Notes: generated by a model not told the origin, from the sequence alone. A stretch of 11,996 nt of DNA from Candidatus Aminicenantota bacterium (GCA_030673995.1 DAOUYU010000034.1:1-11996); one strand, 5' to 3'. Counted from the stretch's first letter, positions 1-6,369 are shown. A program made the numbers and translations.

Positions 1-878
1 TTTTCTAGCTGTTTCAAGGGGAACGGCCATAGAGTGATTGGCCTGAAAAGGCCCATTTTAATTCCGGCTTCCCGGCCAAACTCAACAACTTTTTTTGAAA
101 TCCGTGAACAAAGACCGTAAGCGACCACGATAATTTCAGCATCGTCTGTCTGATATTCTTCAAAACGGACTTCATTTTCTTTGATTGTTTTAAATTTTTC
201 CTGAAGTTTTAAATTCCTTTTTTCCATAACTTCGGACTCAATAAAGAGGGAGGTGAGTATTTTTCTTTCCCTGTCGACTGTCTTCCCTGTAGTAGCCCAT
301 GGTTTATTGGGTTTGTATTGTATGGGTTCAGGCAGGATTACCTTTTCCATCATCTGGCCGATGGCACCGTCGGAAAGAATCACGACCGGCGTAAGGTATT
401 TGTCGGCCAGCTCAAAGGCCAGATAAACGTGGTCCACCATTTCCTGGACTGAGTTCGGTCCCAGCACTGGTGTATAGTAATCCCCATGACCGCCGCCTCT
501 GGTGGCCTGGAAATAGTCGCCCTGGCTGGGTTGAATGGTTCCCAGCCCAGGGCCTCCCCGTACCACGTTAACAAGCACACAGGGAAGCTCAGTACAGGCG
601 ATGTAGGAGATTCCTTCCTGCATCAATGAGAACCCAGGGGAGGATGTTGTTGTCATCACACGGCCTCCAGCCCCGGCTGCTCCGTAGAGCATGTTAGCGG
701 CGGCCAGTTCGCTCTCTGCCTGAATGAGAACGTAGTTGTGTTTTGGCTTCTGCTGGGCCAGATATTCTATCACCTCTGACTGTGGGGTTATCGGATATCC
801 GAAGTAGCCCTGAAGGCCTGAGCGGATGGCTGCTTCTGCCAGGGCTTCGTTACCTTTCATAAATGTTATTTCACCCAA
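1..878 (-). CDS. vorB: 2-oxoacid:ferredoxin oxidoreductase alpha-type subunit (VorB/KorA family), 3' end outside window
   Basis: This subunit of a CoA-dependent 2-oxoacid:ferredoxin oxidoreductase carries the pyrimidine-binding and transketolase-like domains of the TPP enzyme. The complex oxidatively decarboxylates 2-oxoacids to acyl-CoA and reduces ferredoxin in the cytoplasm. About 292 residues are visible and roughly 60 C-terminal ones lie past the left edge. Family marks are the N-terminal GYPITPQSE, then QAESELAAANM, and a segment IQPSQGDYFQATRGGGHGDY that is closer to VorB (2-oxoisovalerate) than to HelicobacterOorA-type KorA; the substrate is therefore inferred, and 2-oxoglutarate remains possible given the fumarase upstream. 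I chose the TTG start at 878 because GGGAGG (884-889) sits 5 bases before it; the in-frame ATG at 860 is 23 bases from that site. It follows the ferredoxin gene by 21 bases, and the TPP-binding beta subunit should come next, outside the window. Confidence 0.9.
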   Translation of the reverse strand, partial: MGEITFMKGNEALAEAAIRSGLQGYFGYPITPQSEVIEYLAQQKPKHNYVLIQAESELAAANMLYGAAGAGGRVMTTTSSPGFSLMQEGISYIACTELPCVLVNVVRGGPGLGTIQPSQGDYFQATRGGGHGDYYTPVLGPNSVQEMVDHVYLAFELADKYLTPVVILSDGAIGQMMEKVILPEPIQYKPNKPWATTGKTVDRERKILTSLFIESEVMEKRNLKLQEKFKTIKENEVRFEEYQTDDAEIIVVAYGLCSRISKKVVEFGREAGIKMGLFRPITLWPFPLKQLE

Positions 879-899
879 CTTTTCCTCCCTGATTGAAAG

Positions 900-1124
900 T
901 TAAGCCGCCTTTTTATAGACCGTAATTGCCGCATCCGGACAGATTACTGCACAGTTTTGACAGGCAATACATTTCTCCTCATCAGTCAGGTAGGCGTAGT
1001 ATAAGCCGTAGCTATTTGTATCAGAGGTGTTAAGCGCCAAACACTCGGTGGGACAGTGGATCACACAAAAATTACATCCTTTACAGCTTTCAACAGAAAT
1101 TTCAACATAACCTTTTGATGGCAT
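900..1124 (-). CDS. 2x[4Fe-4S] ferredoxin subunit of 2-oxoacid:ferredoxin oxidoreductase
   Basis: This 74-residue protein has two classic cluster motifs: C14-x2-C17-x2-C20-x3-C24-P and C52-x2-C55-x2-C58-x3-C62-P. That is the pattern of a bacterial-type dicluster ferredoxin. Small proteins of this kind are the delta (KorD/VorC-like) subunits of four-subunit 2-oxoacid oxidoreductases. They pass electrons from the TPP/Fe-S core to free ferredoxin. The position directly upstream of the VorB-type gene, with a 21-base gap, supports that role. An extra Cys28 lies just after the first motif, as often seen when the first cluster keeps a nearby cysteine. A GGAGG site lies a few bases before the ATG at 1124. 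A free ferredoxin is the alternative, but the gene order argues against it. The gene is complete and shows no damage. Confidence 0.9.
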   Translation of the reverse strand: MPSKGYVEISVESCKGCNFCVIHCPTECLALNTSDTNSYGLYYAYLTDEEKCIACQNCAVICPDAAITVYKKAA

Positions 1125-1256
1125 TCATTCCTCCATCATCGAGGGGTTCCGGCGAGCCCTTTTGAATTGTTTTCTTTATGACTTTCAATTGCCTTGAGAA
1201 AAAACCTTGCGTTTCTCCCTTTTCTTGTCAGCCTAGCTCCTCTATCTTCTTTAGCT

Positions 1257-2114
1257 TTATAGTTCGAAGCTCAGTACTCTGTGGGAATGGCATTGGATGT
1301 TTACCGCAGCAGGCATGGAGGCGATGTGACAGGGAAAGGCTTCAACGTGAACGGCTAATGCCGTGATCCTTCCACCCATTCCCTGAGGTCCTATCCCTAA
1401 ATTATTAATCCTCTCGAGCAGCCTTCTCTCCATGTCTGCGTAAAAAGGATCATAGCTGTGAGAGCCAAGCGGCCTTCTCAAAAGGGCCTTTTTAGCCAGG
1501 AGAGCAGAATATTCGAAGTTACCACCGGCACCCACGCCGACAATAATCGGTGGGCAGGGATTGGAGCCTCCTTTATCCACGGTTTCAACCACAAAGTCTT
1601 CAATACCTTCCATTCCAGCAGCCGGTGCAAACATCTGCACAGCACTCATGTTTTCAGCTCCCCCGCCTTTAGCAATAAACGTTACTTTAAAGGCATCTCC
1701 TGGAACAAGTTCCCAGTGTATATAAGCAGGTGTGTTATCGCCGGTGTTTTTTCTTCGGATGGGGTCCTCGACAACGGATTTTCGGAGATATCCTTCCTCA
1801 TAACCGGCACGTGTGCCCTCTGTGATAGCTTCACTCAGGCTGCCCAGACCGCCATCTTTTTGAAGTTCTACATCTTCTCCGAGTTCGACAAAAAACACGG
1901 CAAGACCAGTATCCTGGCAAAGACCTAATTTTTCATCTCTGGCAATTTTTACGTTATCAAGAATTTGTTTAAAGACTTCTTTTCCTGCTGGAGATTCTTC
2001 CTTTTCTTCCATATCTTTGATGACATCAAGGACATCATCCTGGAGTTCGAAGTTTGCTTTCTGAACCAGGTCTTTTATCGTATCCCTGACCTTAGCCAAG
2101 CTTATGACTTTCAT
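1257..2114 (-). CDS. fumA: Class I fumarate hydratase, alpha subunit (N-terminal catalytic domain type)
   Basis: This 285-residue protein matches the alpha subunit of two-subunit iron-sulfur fumarases (TtdA/FumA N-terminal family), which interconvert fumarate and malate with an oxygen-sensitive [4Fe-4S] cluster. The three expected cluster cysteines are visible: C66 in LCQDTG, C187 in NPCPP and C275 in NIQCH. Other family blocks are GGGAENMSAV, VGVGAGGNFEYSALLAKKALLR and the late IGPQGMGGRITAL. The length is normal for the family (about 280). It is the first gene after a strong promoter and has a GGAGGT site just before the ATG. The beta subunit is not next to it: after 132 bases comes the ferredoxin gene. 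L-tartrate dehydratase alpha is the main alternative; the TCA-like neighbourhood favours fumarase. The extreme C-terminus (after HSHR) is not of the common type, but the protein is otherwise intact. Confidence 0.9.
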   Translation of the reverse strand: MKVISLAKVRDTIKDLVQKANFELQDDVLDVIKDMEEKEESPAGKEVFKQILDNVKIARDEKLGLCQDTGLAVFFVELGEDVELQKDGGLGSLSEAITEGTRAGYEEGYLRKSVVEDPIRRKNTGDNTPAYIHWELVPGDAFKVTFIAKGGGAENMSAVQMFAPAAGMEGIEDFVVETVDKGGSNPCPPIIVGVGAGGNFEYSALLAKKALLRRPLGSHSYDPFYADMERRLLERINNLGIGPQGMGGRITALAVHVEAFPCHIASMPAAVNIQCHSHRVLSFEL

Positions 2115-2163
2115 AAAATACCTCCGAGTGAAGATAAATTTAAAAAGGTATGAATTAAGCTTT

Positions 2164-2192
2164 AGTTTAGGATTCTAAGGAAAAGGTGTCAA
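2164..2192 (-). promoter_or_regulatory. Sigma70-type promoter for the fumarase/2-oxoacid oxidoreductase operon
   Basis: On the minus strand TTGACA (2192-2187) is followed by 17 bases and TAAACT (2169-2164). The -35 box is perfect, and the -10 box keeps four of six consensus bases, including the first T-A and last T. Transcription would start near 2157, giving a leader of about 40 bases before the GGAGGT site and the fumarase ATG at 2114. It lies downstream of the aldehyde dehydrogenase terminator, so the two units are probably separate. Confidence 0.7.
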
Positions 2193-2213
2193 GGAAAAAT
2201 AAAATGTCATTGC

Positions 2214-2233
2214 AAAAATGGGGTATGGCCCCA
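2214..2233 (-). terminator. Rho-independent terminator after the aldehyde dehydrogenase gene
   Basis: On the minus strand TGGGG (2233-2229), a five-base loop and CCCCA (2223-2219) form a short GC-rich stem, followed at once by TTTTT (2218-2214). It begins five bases after the aldehyde dehydrogenase stop codon (2238-2240). The stem is short (five pairs), so termination may be partial; leakage would run into the fumarase operon, which is on the same strand. Confidence 0.65.
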
Positions 2234-2237
2234 GAGC

Positions 2238-3662
2238 TTAAATACTTAAATTGATCGCCATGAGCTTCAGTTCGGTCATTTCTTCGATGGCGTATTTCAG
2301 GCCTTCGCGGCCGAAGCCCGATTCCTTCACTCCACCATAGGGCATGTGGTCGACTCGGAAGGTGGGGATATCATTCACAATCACGCCTCCTACATCCAGT
2401 ACTTCAAAAGCCTGGAAAGCCTTTTTCAGGTCGTTGGTGAAAATTCCGGCTTGAAGGCCGTAGATTGAATAATTGACTCCTTTTAAAGCCTCTTCATAGT
2501 CCTTATAACGGAAGACCACCACAACAGGAGCGAAAGCTTCCAGCCAGGAGATGCGAAGTTCGGGCTTAACATTTTCGAGGATTGTCGGCTCAAACATTAC
2601 ACCGTCTCTTCTGCCGCCAGTAATGATCTTTGCGCCGTTTTCTACTGCTTCCGAGACCCATTCCTCAGTCTGCTTTGCAGCTTCCAGATTTATCATGGGT
2701 CCTATGTCCGTCTCTTCTTCAATAGGATTTCCCATTTTAAGTTCCTTTGTGGCTTTGATGAAATCAGCCATAAACCGGTCGTAGATTTTTTCATGAAGAA
2801 AGATCCTCTGAATAGAGATGCAGATTTGTCCCGAGTAAGAAAAGGAGCCCAGCACTATCCTGGGGAGGATAGAATCCAGGTCTGCATCGGGTTCTATGAC
2901 TACGGCTGCATTCCCGCCAAGTTCCAGTGTCACCTTTTTTTTGTATGCTTTCCTCTTCAGGTCCCATCCGACAGACGGGCTTCCGGTGAATGTGATCATT
3001 CTTATCCTTTTATCTTCGATAAGACTTCCGGCAGCTTCATGGCTTGAAGGAACGATATTCATTCCGCCCGCAGGATAATCAGTTTCGTTGATGATTTCTC
3101 CGAGAAGAAGCGATGTGATGGAAACCTGTGAGGAAGGTCTCAGGACAACGGAGTTCCCTGAAGCAAAGGCCGGTGCAACCTTGTGGGCGACGAGATTGAG
3201 GGGAAAATTGAAGGGTGAGATGGCGCTTATAACACCGATGGGGAATCGTCTCACAAGGCCCCACCTCTCCTTCGTTTGAACGCTCAAGTCCAGAGGGATG
3301 ATTTCTCCATCGATTCTTTTGGCTTCTTCTGAAGCAATTTTGAACGTGCTGACCGTTCTTTCGACCTCAATCCGTGAGGATTTGATCGGTTTTCCTCCAG
3401 AGAGAGTGATTGATCTGGCCAGCTCTTCTTTTCTATTTTCTATCTCCGACGAGATTTTCTCCAGCACTTGAGAACGCTCATGGCTTGATAGCTTTTTTGT
3501 TTCAGAGAAAGCTTCATGGGCAGAAGCGATAGCCTCTTCTGTTTCCTCCTTTCCAGCAAAGTGTACTTTTCCGACAGGACTCTGGTCATAAGGAGATTTT
3601 ATTTCTCTTCTGTCTTTAGATTCTTTCCATTTTCCATTAATCAATAATGTATATTTCTTCAT
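2238..3662 (-). CDS. NAD(P)-dependent aldehyde dehydrogenase family protein
   Basis: A full-length (474 residues) member of the aldehyde dehydrogenase superfamily, which oxidises aldehydes to acids in the cytoplasm. All core residues are present: Asn152 in SPFNFPLN, Glu247 in LELGGN and the nucleophile Cys281 in SGQICIS, with normal spacing. FTGSPSVG is the nucleotide-binding turn, and PYGGVKESGFGREG is the usual C-terminal block. EAFAPV in place of EIFGPV and the SGQICIS form suggest the lactaldehyde/succinate-semialdehyde-like group, but the substrate cannot be read off. One oddity is VVLRPSS: the nearly invariant Lys of KPS that contacts the cofactor is Arg175 here. AGGGGG (3667-3672) lies four bases before the ATG. 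The upstream 90 bases are a 7-base repeat tract. It is probably the last gene of the thiC unit and ends at the terminator just downstream. Confidence 0.93.
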   Translation of the reverse strand: MKKYTLLINGKWKESKDRREIKSPYDQSPVGKVHFAGKEETEEAIASAHEAFSETKKLSSHERSQVLEKISSEIENRKEELARSITLSGGKPIKSSRIEVERTVSTFKIASEEAKRIDGEIIPLDLSVQTKERWGLVRRFPIGVISAISPFNFPLNLVAHKVAPAFASGNSVVLRPSSQVSITSLLLGEIINETDYPAGGMNIVPSSHEAAGSLIEDKRIRMITFTGSPSVGWDLKRKAYKKKVTLELGGNAAVVIEPDADLDSILPRIVLGSFSYSGQICISIQRIFLHEKIYDRFMADFIKATKELKMGNPIEEETDIGPMINLEAAKQTEEWVSEAVENGAKIITGGRRDGVMFEPTILENVKPELRISWLEAFAPVVVVFRYKDYEEALKGVNYSIYGLQAGIFTNDLKKAFQAFEVLDVGGVIVNDIPTFRVDHMPYGGVKESGFGREGLKYAIEEMTELKLMAINLSI

Positions 3663-3669
3663 CCTTCCC

Positions 3670-3760
3670 CCTTAATCCTTAATCCTTAATCCTTAATCCT
3701 TCTTTCTTACTATGAGCCATGAGCTATGAGCTTCTTCCTTACTCCTTAATCCTTACTCCT
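3670..3760. repeat. Heptamer-built intergenic tract between the TIM-barrel and aldehyde dehydrogenase genes
   Basis: On the plus strand four exact CCTTAAT units (3670-3697) are followed in the same 7-base register by CCTTCTT, TCTTACT, ATGAGCC, ATGAGCT and ATGAGCT (to 3732). After a four-base offset come CCTTACT, CCTTAAT, CCTTACT and CCT (3737-3760). On the transcribed minus strand the first set reads as repeated ATTAAGG, so ribosome-binding-like AAGG cores recur just upstream of the aldehyde dehydrogenase start. The right end of the tract includes the TAA stop codon (3753-3755) of the TIM-barrel gene, so that gene's end is set by repeat sequence. Confidence 0.85.
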
Positions 3761-4607
3761 GACTATAATAAAGGTTTTTAAGCATTTTTGCATCCTGCTC
3801 CAGGTTGGGGCTTTCACAGATAACCATGCCCTCAACTGTGCAATCTTTCAGAGCCTGGATCCAGTCATCATAGCGAAAATCTGAATCTTTCAGGTTTAAA
3901 TGCTTTATTTCTCCTTTAGCGGAATAATGGACACCCGTGATATGAATATGGATGTTTTTTAAAGCTTCTTTCCCCAACTTTTTTTCAATTTTTTTTAAAA
4001 TCCGGTGGAACTCATTGTAGCTATTCATTTTCCCTTCTCGTGCATGGAGATGGGAGAAATCGATGCAGGGAAGGATTCCGTCCACATCGCGGCAGAGGAA
4101 AAGAATTTCCTCAAGTGACCCGAACTGCGATTTTTTCCCCATAGTTTCAGGCCTGAAGGTGGCGGGATTTCTTTCTGATTTCACGATGGAGACAATATCC
4201 AGAAGGCCTTTTTTGATGGTTTTGTATGCCTGCTCAGGGTCAGTCCCTCCATAATAGCCTGCGTGAAACACCACACTCTTTGCCCCGCACTTCTCTGCCA
4301 TTCGGGCCGAGGTCAGAAGTCTTTCCTGGCTGGCCAGCCTTTTTCCCTCCTCAAGAGAATTCAAATTAATATAGTAGGGAGCATGAACACTGAGGCTTAC
4401 GTTGAGCGCTTTTGCTTTTTCTCTGATTTTTTGGCACATGTCGCTGCCTATTTTTACACCTCTGACAAACTCGATCTCAAGACAGTCAAGTCCCAATTCT
4501 GAGATTCGCTGAATACCGGATAAGGTTGAAGCCGCAGATGCAGATTGAGGCACTCCTGCTGTGCCGAAGAGGAGTTTTTTAGAAGCAGAAGTCATCAGCC
4601 TTTCCAT
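3753..4607 (-). CDS. Endonuclease IV-like / AP endonuclease family 2 TIM-barrel protein
   Basis: A 284-residue TIM-barrel protein of the Xylose isomerase-like/endonuclease IV (AP endonuclease 2) superfamily. The trinuclear-zinc ligand pattern of Nfo is largely visible: H75 in HAPYY, H115 in FHAGYYGG, E154 in RPETMGKKSQFGS, D183 and H186 in CIDFSH, H222 in HIHITGVHY, H236 in GEIKHLNL and E265 in CESPN. The Asp-x-His pair of E. coli Nfo appears here as Glu233-x-x-His236 or is shifted, as in archaeal-type members. Role: repair of abasic DNA is the default guess for the family, but sugar-phosphate isomerases share the fold. It overlaps the end of thiC by 29 bases and is probably translationally coupled to it. 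The ATG at 4607 has little ribosome-binding sequence; the in-frame ATG at 4595 has GGAAAGG three bases upstream and is an equally good start. Confidence 0.85.
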   Translation of the reverse strand: MERLMTSASKKLLFGTAGVPQSASAASTLSGIQRISELGLDCLEIEFVRGVKIGSDMCQKIREKAKALNVSLSVHAPYYINLNSLEEGKRLASQERLLTSARMAEKCGAKSVVFHAGYYGGTDPEQAYKTIKKGLLDIVSIVKSERNPATFRPETMGKKSQFGSLEEILFLCRDVDGILPCIDFSHLHAREGKMNSYNEFHRILKKIEKKLGKEALKNIHIHITGVHYSAKGEIKHLNLKDSDFRYDDWIQALKDCTVEGMVICESPNLEQDAKMLKNLYYSQE

Positions 4608-5889
4608 CTTTAGAGTTGAGAAATTCGCTTACGATCTGCAGGGCACAAAAATCACCGCACATGGAACAGGCCGCTGATTTCGACTTTCTTTCTTTTCTGA
4701 TATCTTTGAATTTATAGGGATCTAGGGCAAGTTTCTCTTGCTCAGCCCAGTCGAGTTTTTTCCGGGCTTCAGATATCTTTAAATCTCGGTCTGATGCCCC
4801 TTTTACACCCTTCACAATATCAGCCGCATGAGCGGCAATCCTGGTGGCAATGAGTCCTTCTCTGACATCATCTACCGATGGAAGACCGAGGTGTTCGGAG
4901 GGCGTGACATAACAGAGAAAATCTGCTCCGGCTGCAGCCGCTATTGCTCCCCCTATTGCCGAGACTATGTGATCGTAGCCAGGAGCGATATCCGTAACCA
5001 GGGGACCCAAAACATAAAAGGGTGCTTCATGGCACACACGTTTCTGAAGCTTTATGTTCATCTCGACCTGATCTAATGGTATATGTCCTGGCCCTTCCAC
5101 CATGACCTGTACATTTTGTTCCCAGGCTCTTTCAACAAGTTCTCCCAGAGTTAAAAGCTCTTCTAACTGAGGACGGTCTGTAGCATCAAGGATGGAGCCT
5201 GGTCTAAGACCGTCTCCAAGGCTCAACGTTATATCGTATTTATGAGCTATTTCAAGCAGCCGGTCAAAGCCGGCATAAAGGGGATTTTCTTTCTGGTTGT
5301 GAAGCATCCAGGCAAGATGAAAGGCACCGCCTCGAGAGACAACATCAGCCACTCTTCCCTGATTCTTCAACCTGTCTATGGCTTTAGAAGTCAGCCCGGA
5401 GTGAACCGTCATGAAATCCACACCTTCTTTGGCTTGAGCTTCGATGACAGAAAACAAATTGTCTTCCTTCATGTCGACGATGGCGCGTTGTTTATCGATA
5501 GCTTCGATGGCCACTTGGTAGACAGGAACAGTGCCCAATGGGATGCGGGCTTTTTCGAGGATCATCATGCGGATTTTCGTGATGTCGCCGCCTGTGCTGA
5601 GATCCATCAGTGTATCGGTTTCATATTTTAAGGCAATTTCAGTTTTTTTGAGTTCGTTTTCTTCCTGTGGAAAGTCCATTGAAGTTCCGATATTCACATT
5701 GACTTTTGTTCTGAGCTTTTGACCGATGCCCACAGGATGGATAGGGGAGTGGTTGGGATTATGAGGAATGACAACCTTTCCCTTTGAAACTAAATCGAGC
5801 AGGGTTTCAGGAGCAAATCCTTCCTCCTCAGCAACTTTTTTCAGAGAGGAAGTGATATTGCCTTTTCTTGCTTCTTCTATTTGAGTCAT
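4579..5889 (-). CDS. thiC: Phosphomethylpyrimidine synthase (radical SAM, thiamine biosynthesis)
   Basis: ThiC converts 5-aminoimidazole ribonucleotide to hydroxymethylpyrimidine phosphate, the pyrimidine half of thiamine, by a radical SAM rearrangement. The 436-residue protein is the short form without the long N-terminal domain of E. coli ThiC. Visible marks are NVNIGTS, DLSTGGD, the repeated TVH and SRGG blocks, SLGDGLRPG, H269 in EGPGHIPL and H333 in PSEHLGLP (the metal-binding histidines), and a C-terminal cluster motif C408-SM-C411-GDF-C415. That motif has one residue fewer between the last two cysteines than the CX2CX4C of the long enzymes. I chose ATG at 5889 (MTQIEEARKG); a TTG three codons upstream (5898) is possible, but neither has a clear ribosome-binding site. 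It leads the unit thiC, TIM-barrel protein, aldehyde dehydrogenase. Confidence 0.96.
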   Translation of the reverse strand: MTQIEEARKGNITSSLKKVAEEEGFAPETLLDLVSKGKVVIPHNPNHSPIHPVGIGQKLRTKVNVNIGTSMDFPQEENELKKTEIALKYETDTLMDLSTGGDITKIRMMILEKARIPLGTVPVYQVAIEAIDKQRAIVDMKEDNLFSVIEAQAKEGVDFMTVHSGLTSKAIDRLKNQGRVADVVSRGGAFHLAWMLHNQKENPLYAGFDRLLEIAHKYDITLSLGDGLRPGSILDATDRPQLEELLTLGELVERAWEQNVQVMVEGPGHIPLDQVEMNIKLQKRVCHEAPFYVLGPLVTDIAPGYDHIVSAIGGAIAAAAGADFLCYVTPSEHLGLPSVDDVREGLIATRIAAHAADIVKGVKGASDRDLKISEARKKLDWAEQEKLALDPYKFKDIRKERKSKSAACSMCGDFCALQIVSEFLNSKDGKADDFCF

Positions 5890-5946
5890 TGTATTCAAAG
5901 ATAAATTTAGAATGAAAATCTATGCTTGATCTTTTTCTAGATAATA

Positions 5947-5975
5947 AGTATAGGTTAGGTCTTCCTGCCTGTCAA
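5947..5975 (-). promoter_or_regulatory. Near-consensus sigma70-type promoter for thiC
   Basis: On the minus strand TTGACA (5975-5970), a 17-base spacer and TATACT (5952-5947) match 11 of 12 consensus positions. Transcription from about 5940 gives a leader of only about 50 bases before thiC, too short for a TPP riboswitch, and no riboswitch core motif is seen upstream either. The spacer contains one copy of a 10-base direct repeat listed separately. Confidence 0.75.
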
Positions 5976-5999
5976 TATGAGGAGTCGAATCTTCCTGCC
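5960..5999 (-). promoter_or_regulatory. Paired 10-base direct repeat at the thiC promoter, possible operator
   Basis: GGCAGGAAGA occurs twice on the minus strand, at 5999-5990 and 5969-5960, exactly 30 bases apart (about three helical turns). One copy lies inside the -35/-10 spacer and the other just upstream of the -35 box. This placement would suit a regulator that covers the promoter, but it is inference; the repeat could also be a remnant of the adjacent insertion event. Confidence 0.35.
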
Positions 6000-6018
6000 C
6001 CACTTATAGAAGTGAAAT

Positions 6019-6340
6019 TTACAGTCGAGGGACACCTGATCATATTCGCTCAGATAATGCTCCGGAATTCACAGCGAAAGCAGTAAGAAAATGGCTGTTG
6101 AATCTCGGGGTAACAACTCTATACAGAGAACCAGGAAGTCCTTAGGAGAATGGCTATGTAGAATCGTTTATCGGAAAGTTCAGAGATGAGTTGCTGAATG
6201 GAGAAATATTTGATACATTATTGGAGGCAAAGGTGATCATAGAGCGCTGGAGAAGGAAATATAATCAGCTCCGGCCTCACAGTTCTCTGGGTTACAGACC
6301 GCCAGCCCCAGAGGCTTTTGAGATGAAAAATTTAACTTAA
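6019..6340 (+). pseudogene. IS3-family transposase, 3' fragment with internal stop
   Basis: The last hundred or so codons of an IS3-family OrfB (rve integrase core) can be read: RGTPDHIRSDNAPEFTAK, then LYREPGSP, an in-frame TAG at the codon that is normally Trp in GSPWENG, then ENGYVESF, KFRDELLNGEIF and NQLRPHSSLGYRPPAPEAF, ending at TAA (6338-6340). The second Asp (SDN) and the Glu (VESF) of the DDE triad remain; the first Asp and the whole 5' part with OrfA are missing. Reading frame is lost upstream of about 6019. The element is therefore dead through both 5' truncation and nonsense mutation. It sits between two oppositely transcribed blocks and reads away from thiC. Confidence 0.9.
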
Positions 6341-6342
6341 AC

Positions 6343-6369
6343 GGTAGTACAATGATGGGGGACAGGTCA
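6343..6369 (+). mobile_element. Right terminal inverted repeat of the truncated IS3-family element
   Basis: The sequence from GGTAGTACAATGATG through GGGGACAGGTCA follows the transposase stop by two bases. Its reverse complement begins TGACCTGTCCCCCAT, the usual form of many IS3-family ends. No matching left end is found between thiC and the fragment, so only the right end of the element survives and no target-site duplication can be identified. Confidence 0.7.

Noticed and set aside
1190..1225. Weak hairpin with T-run between the fumarase and ferredoxin genes as a terminator.
   Set aside because: The stem is short and AT-rich, relies on mismatches, and the genes look like one operon.
1228..1275. 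Possible frameshift at the end of the fumarase alpha gene: the next frame reads on as STELRTIKLKKIEELG after HSHR to a TGA at 1228-1230.
   Set aside because: The annotated frame already gives normal family length and contains all three cluster cysteines; the last few residues vary in the family, so there is not enough to call an error.
1458..1928. Open frame of 156 codons on the plus strand across the fumarase gene.
   Set aside because: It is antisense to a clear conserved gene, has no recognisable domain, and its composition follows the opposite frame.
3670..3760. CRISPR-like array.
   Set aside because: Units are 7 bases with no spacers; this is a short-unit tandem tract.
5242..5631. Open frame of 129 codons on the plus strand across thiC.
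   Set aside because: Shadow of the thiC coding frame, with no ribosome-binding site or family likeness.
5899..6060. TPP riboswitch upstream of thiC.
   Set aside because: No recognisable core motifs on the minus strand and the promoter lies only about 50 bases before the start codon.
6145..6150. TAG in the transposase as a recoded (for example pyrrolysine) codon.
   Set aside because: The codon replaces a conserved Trp in a fragment that has already lost its 5' part, so simple decay is the better explanation.
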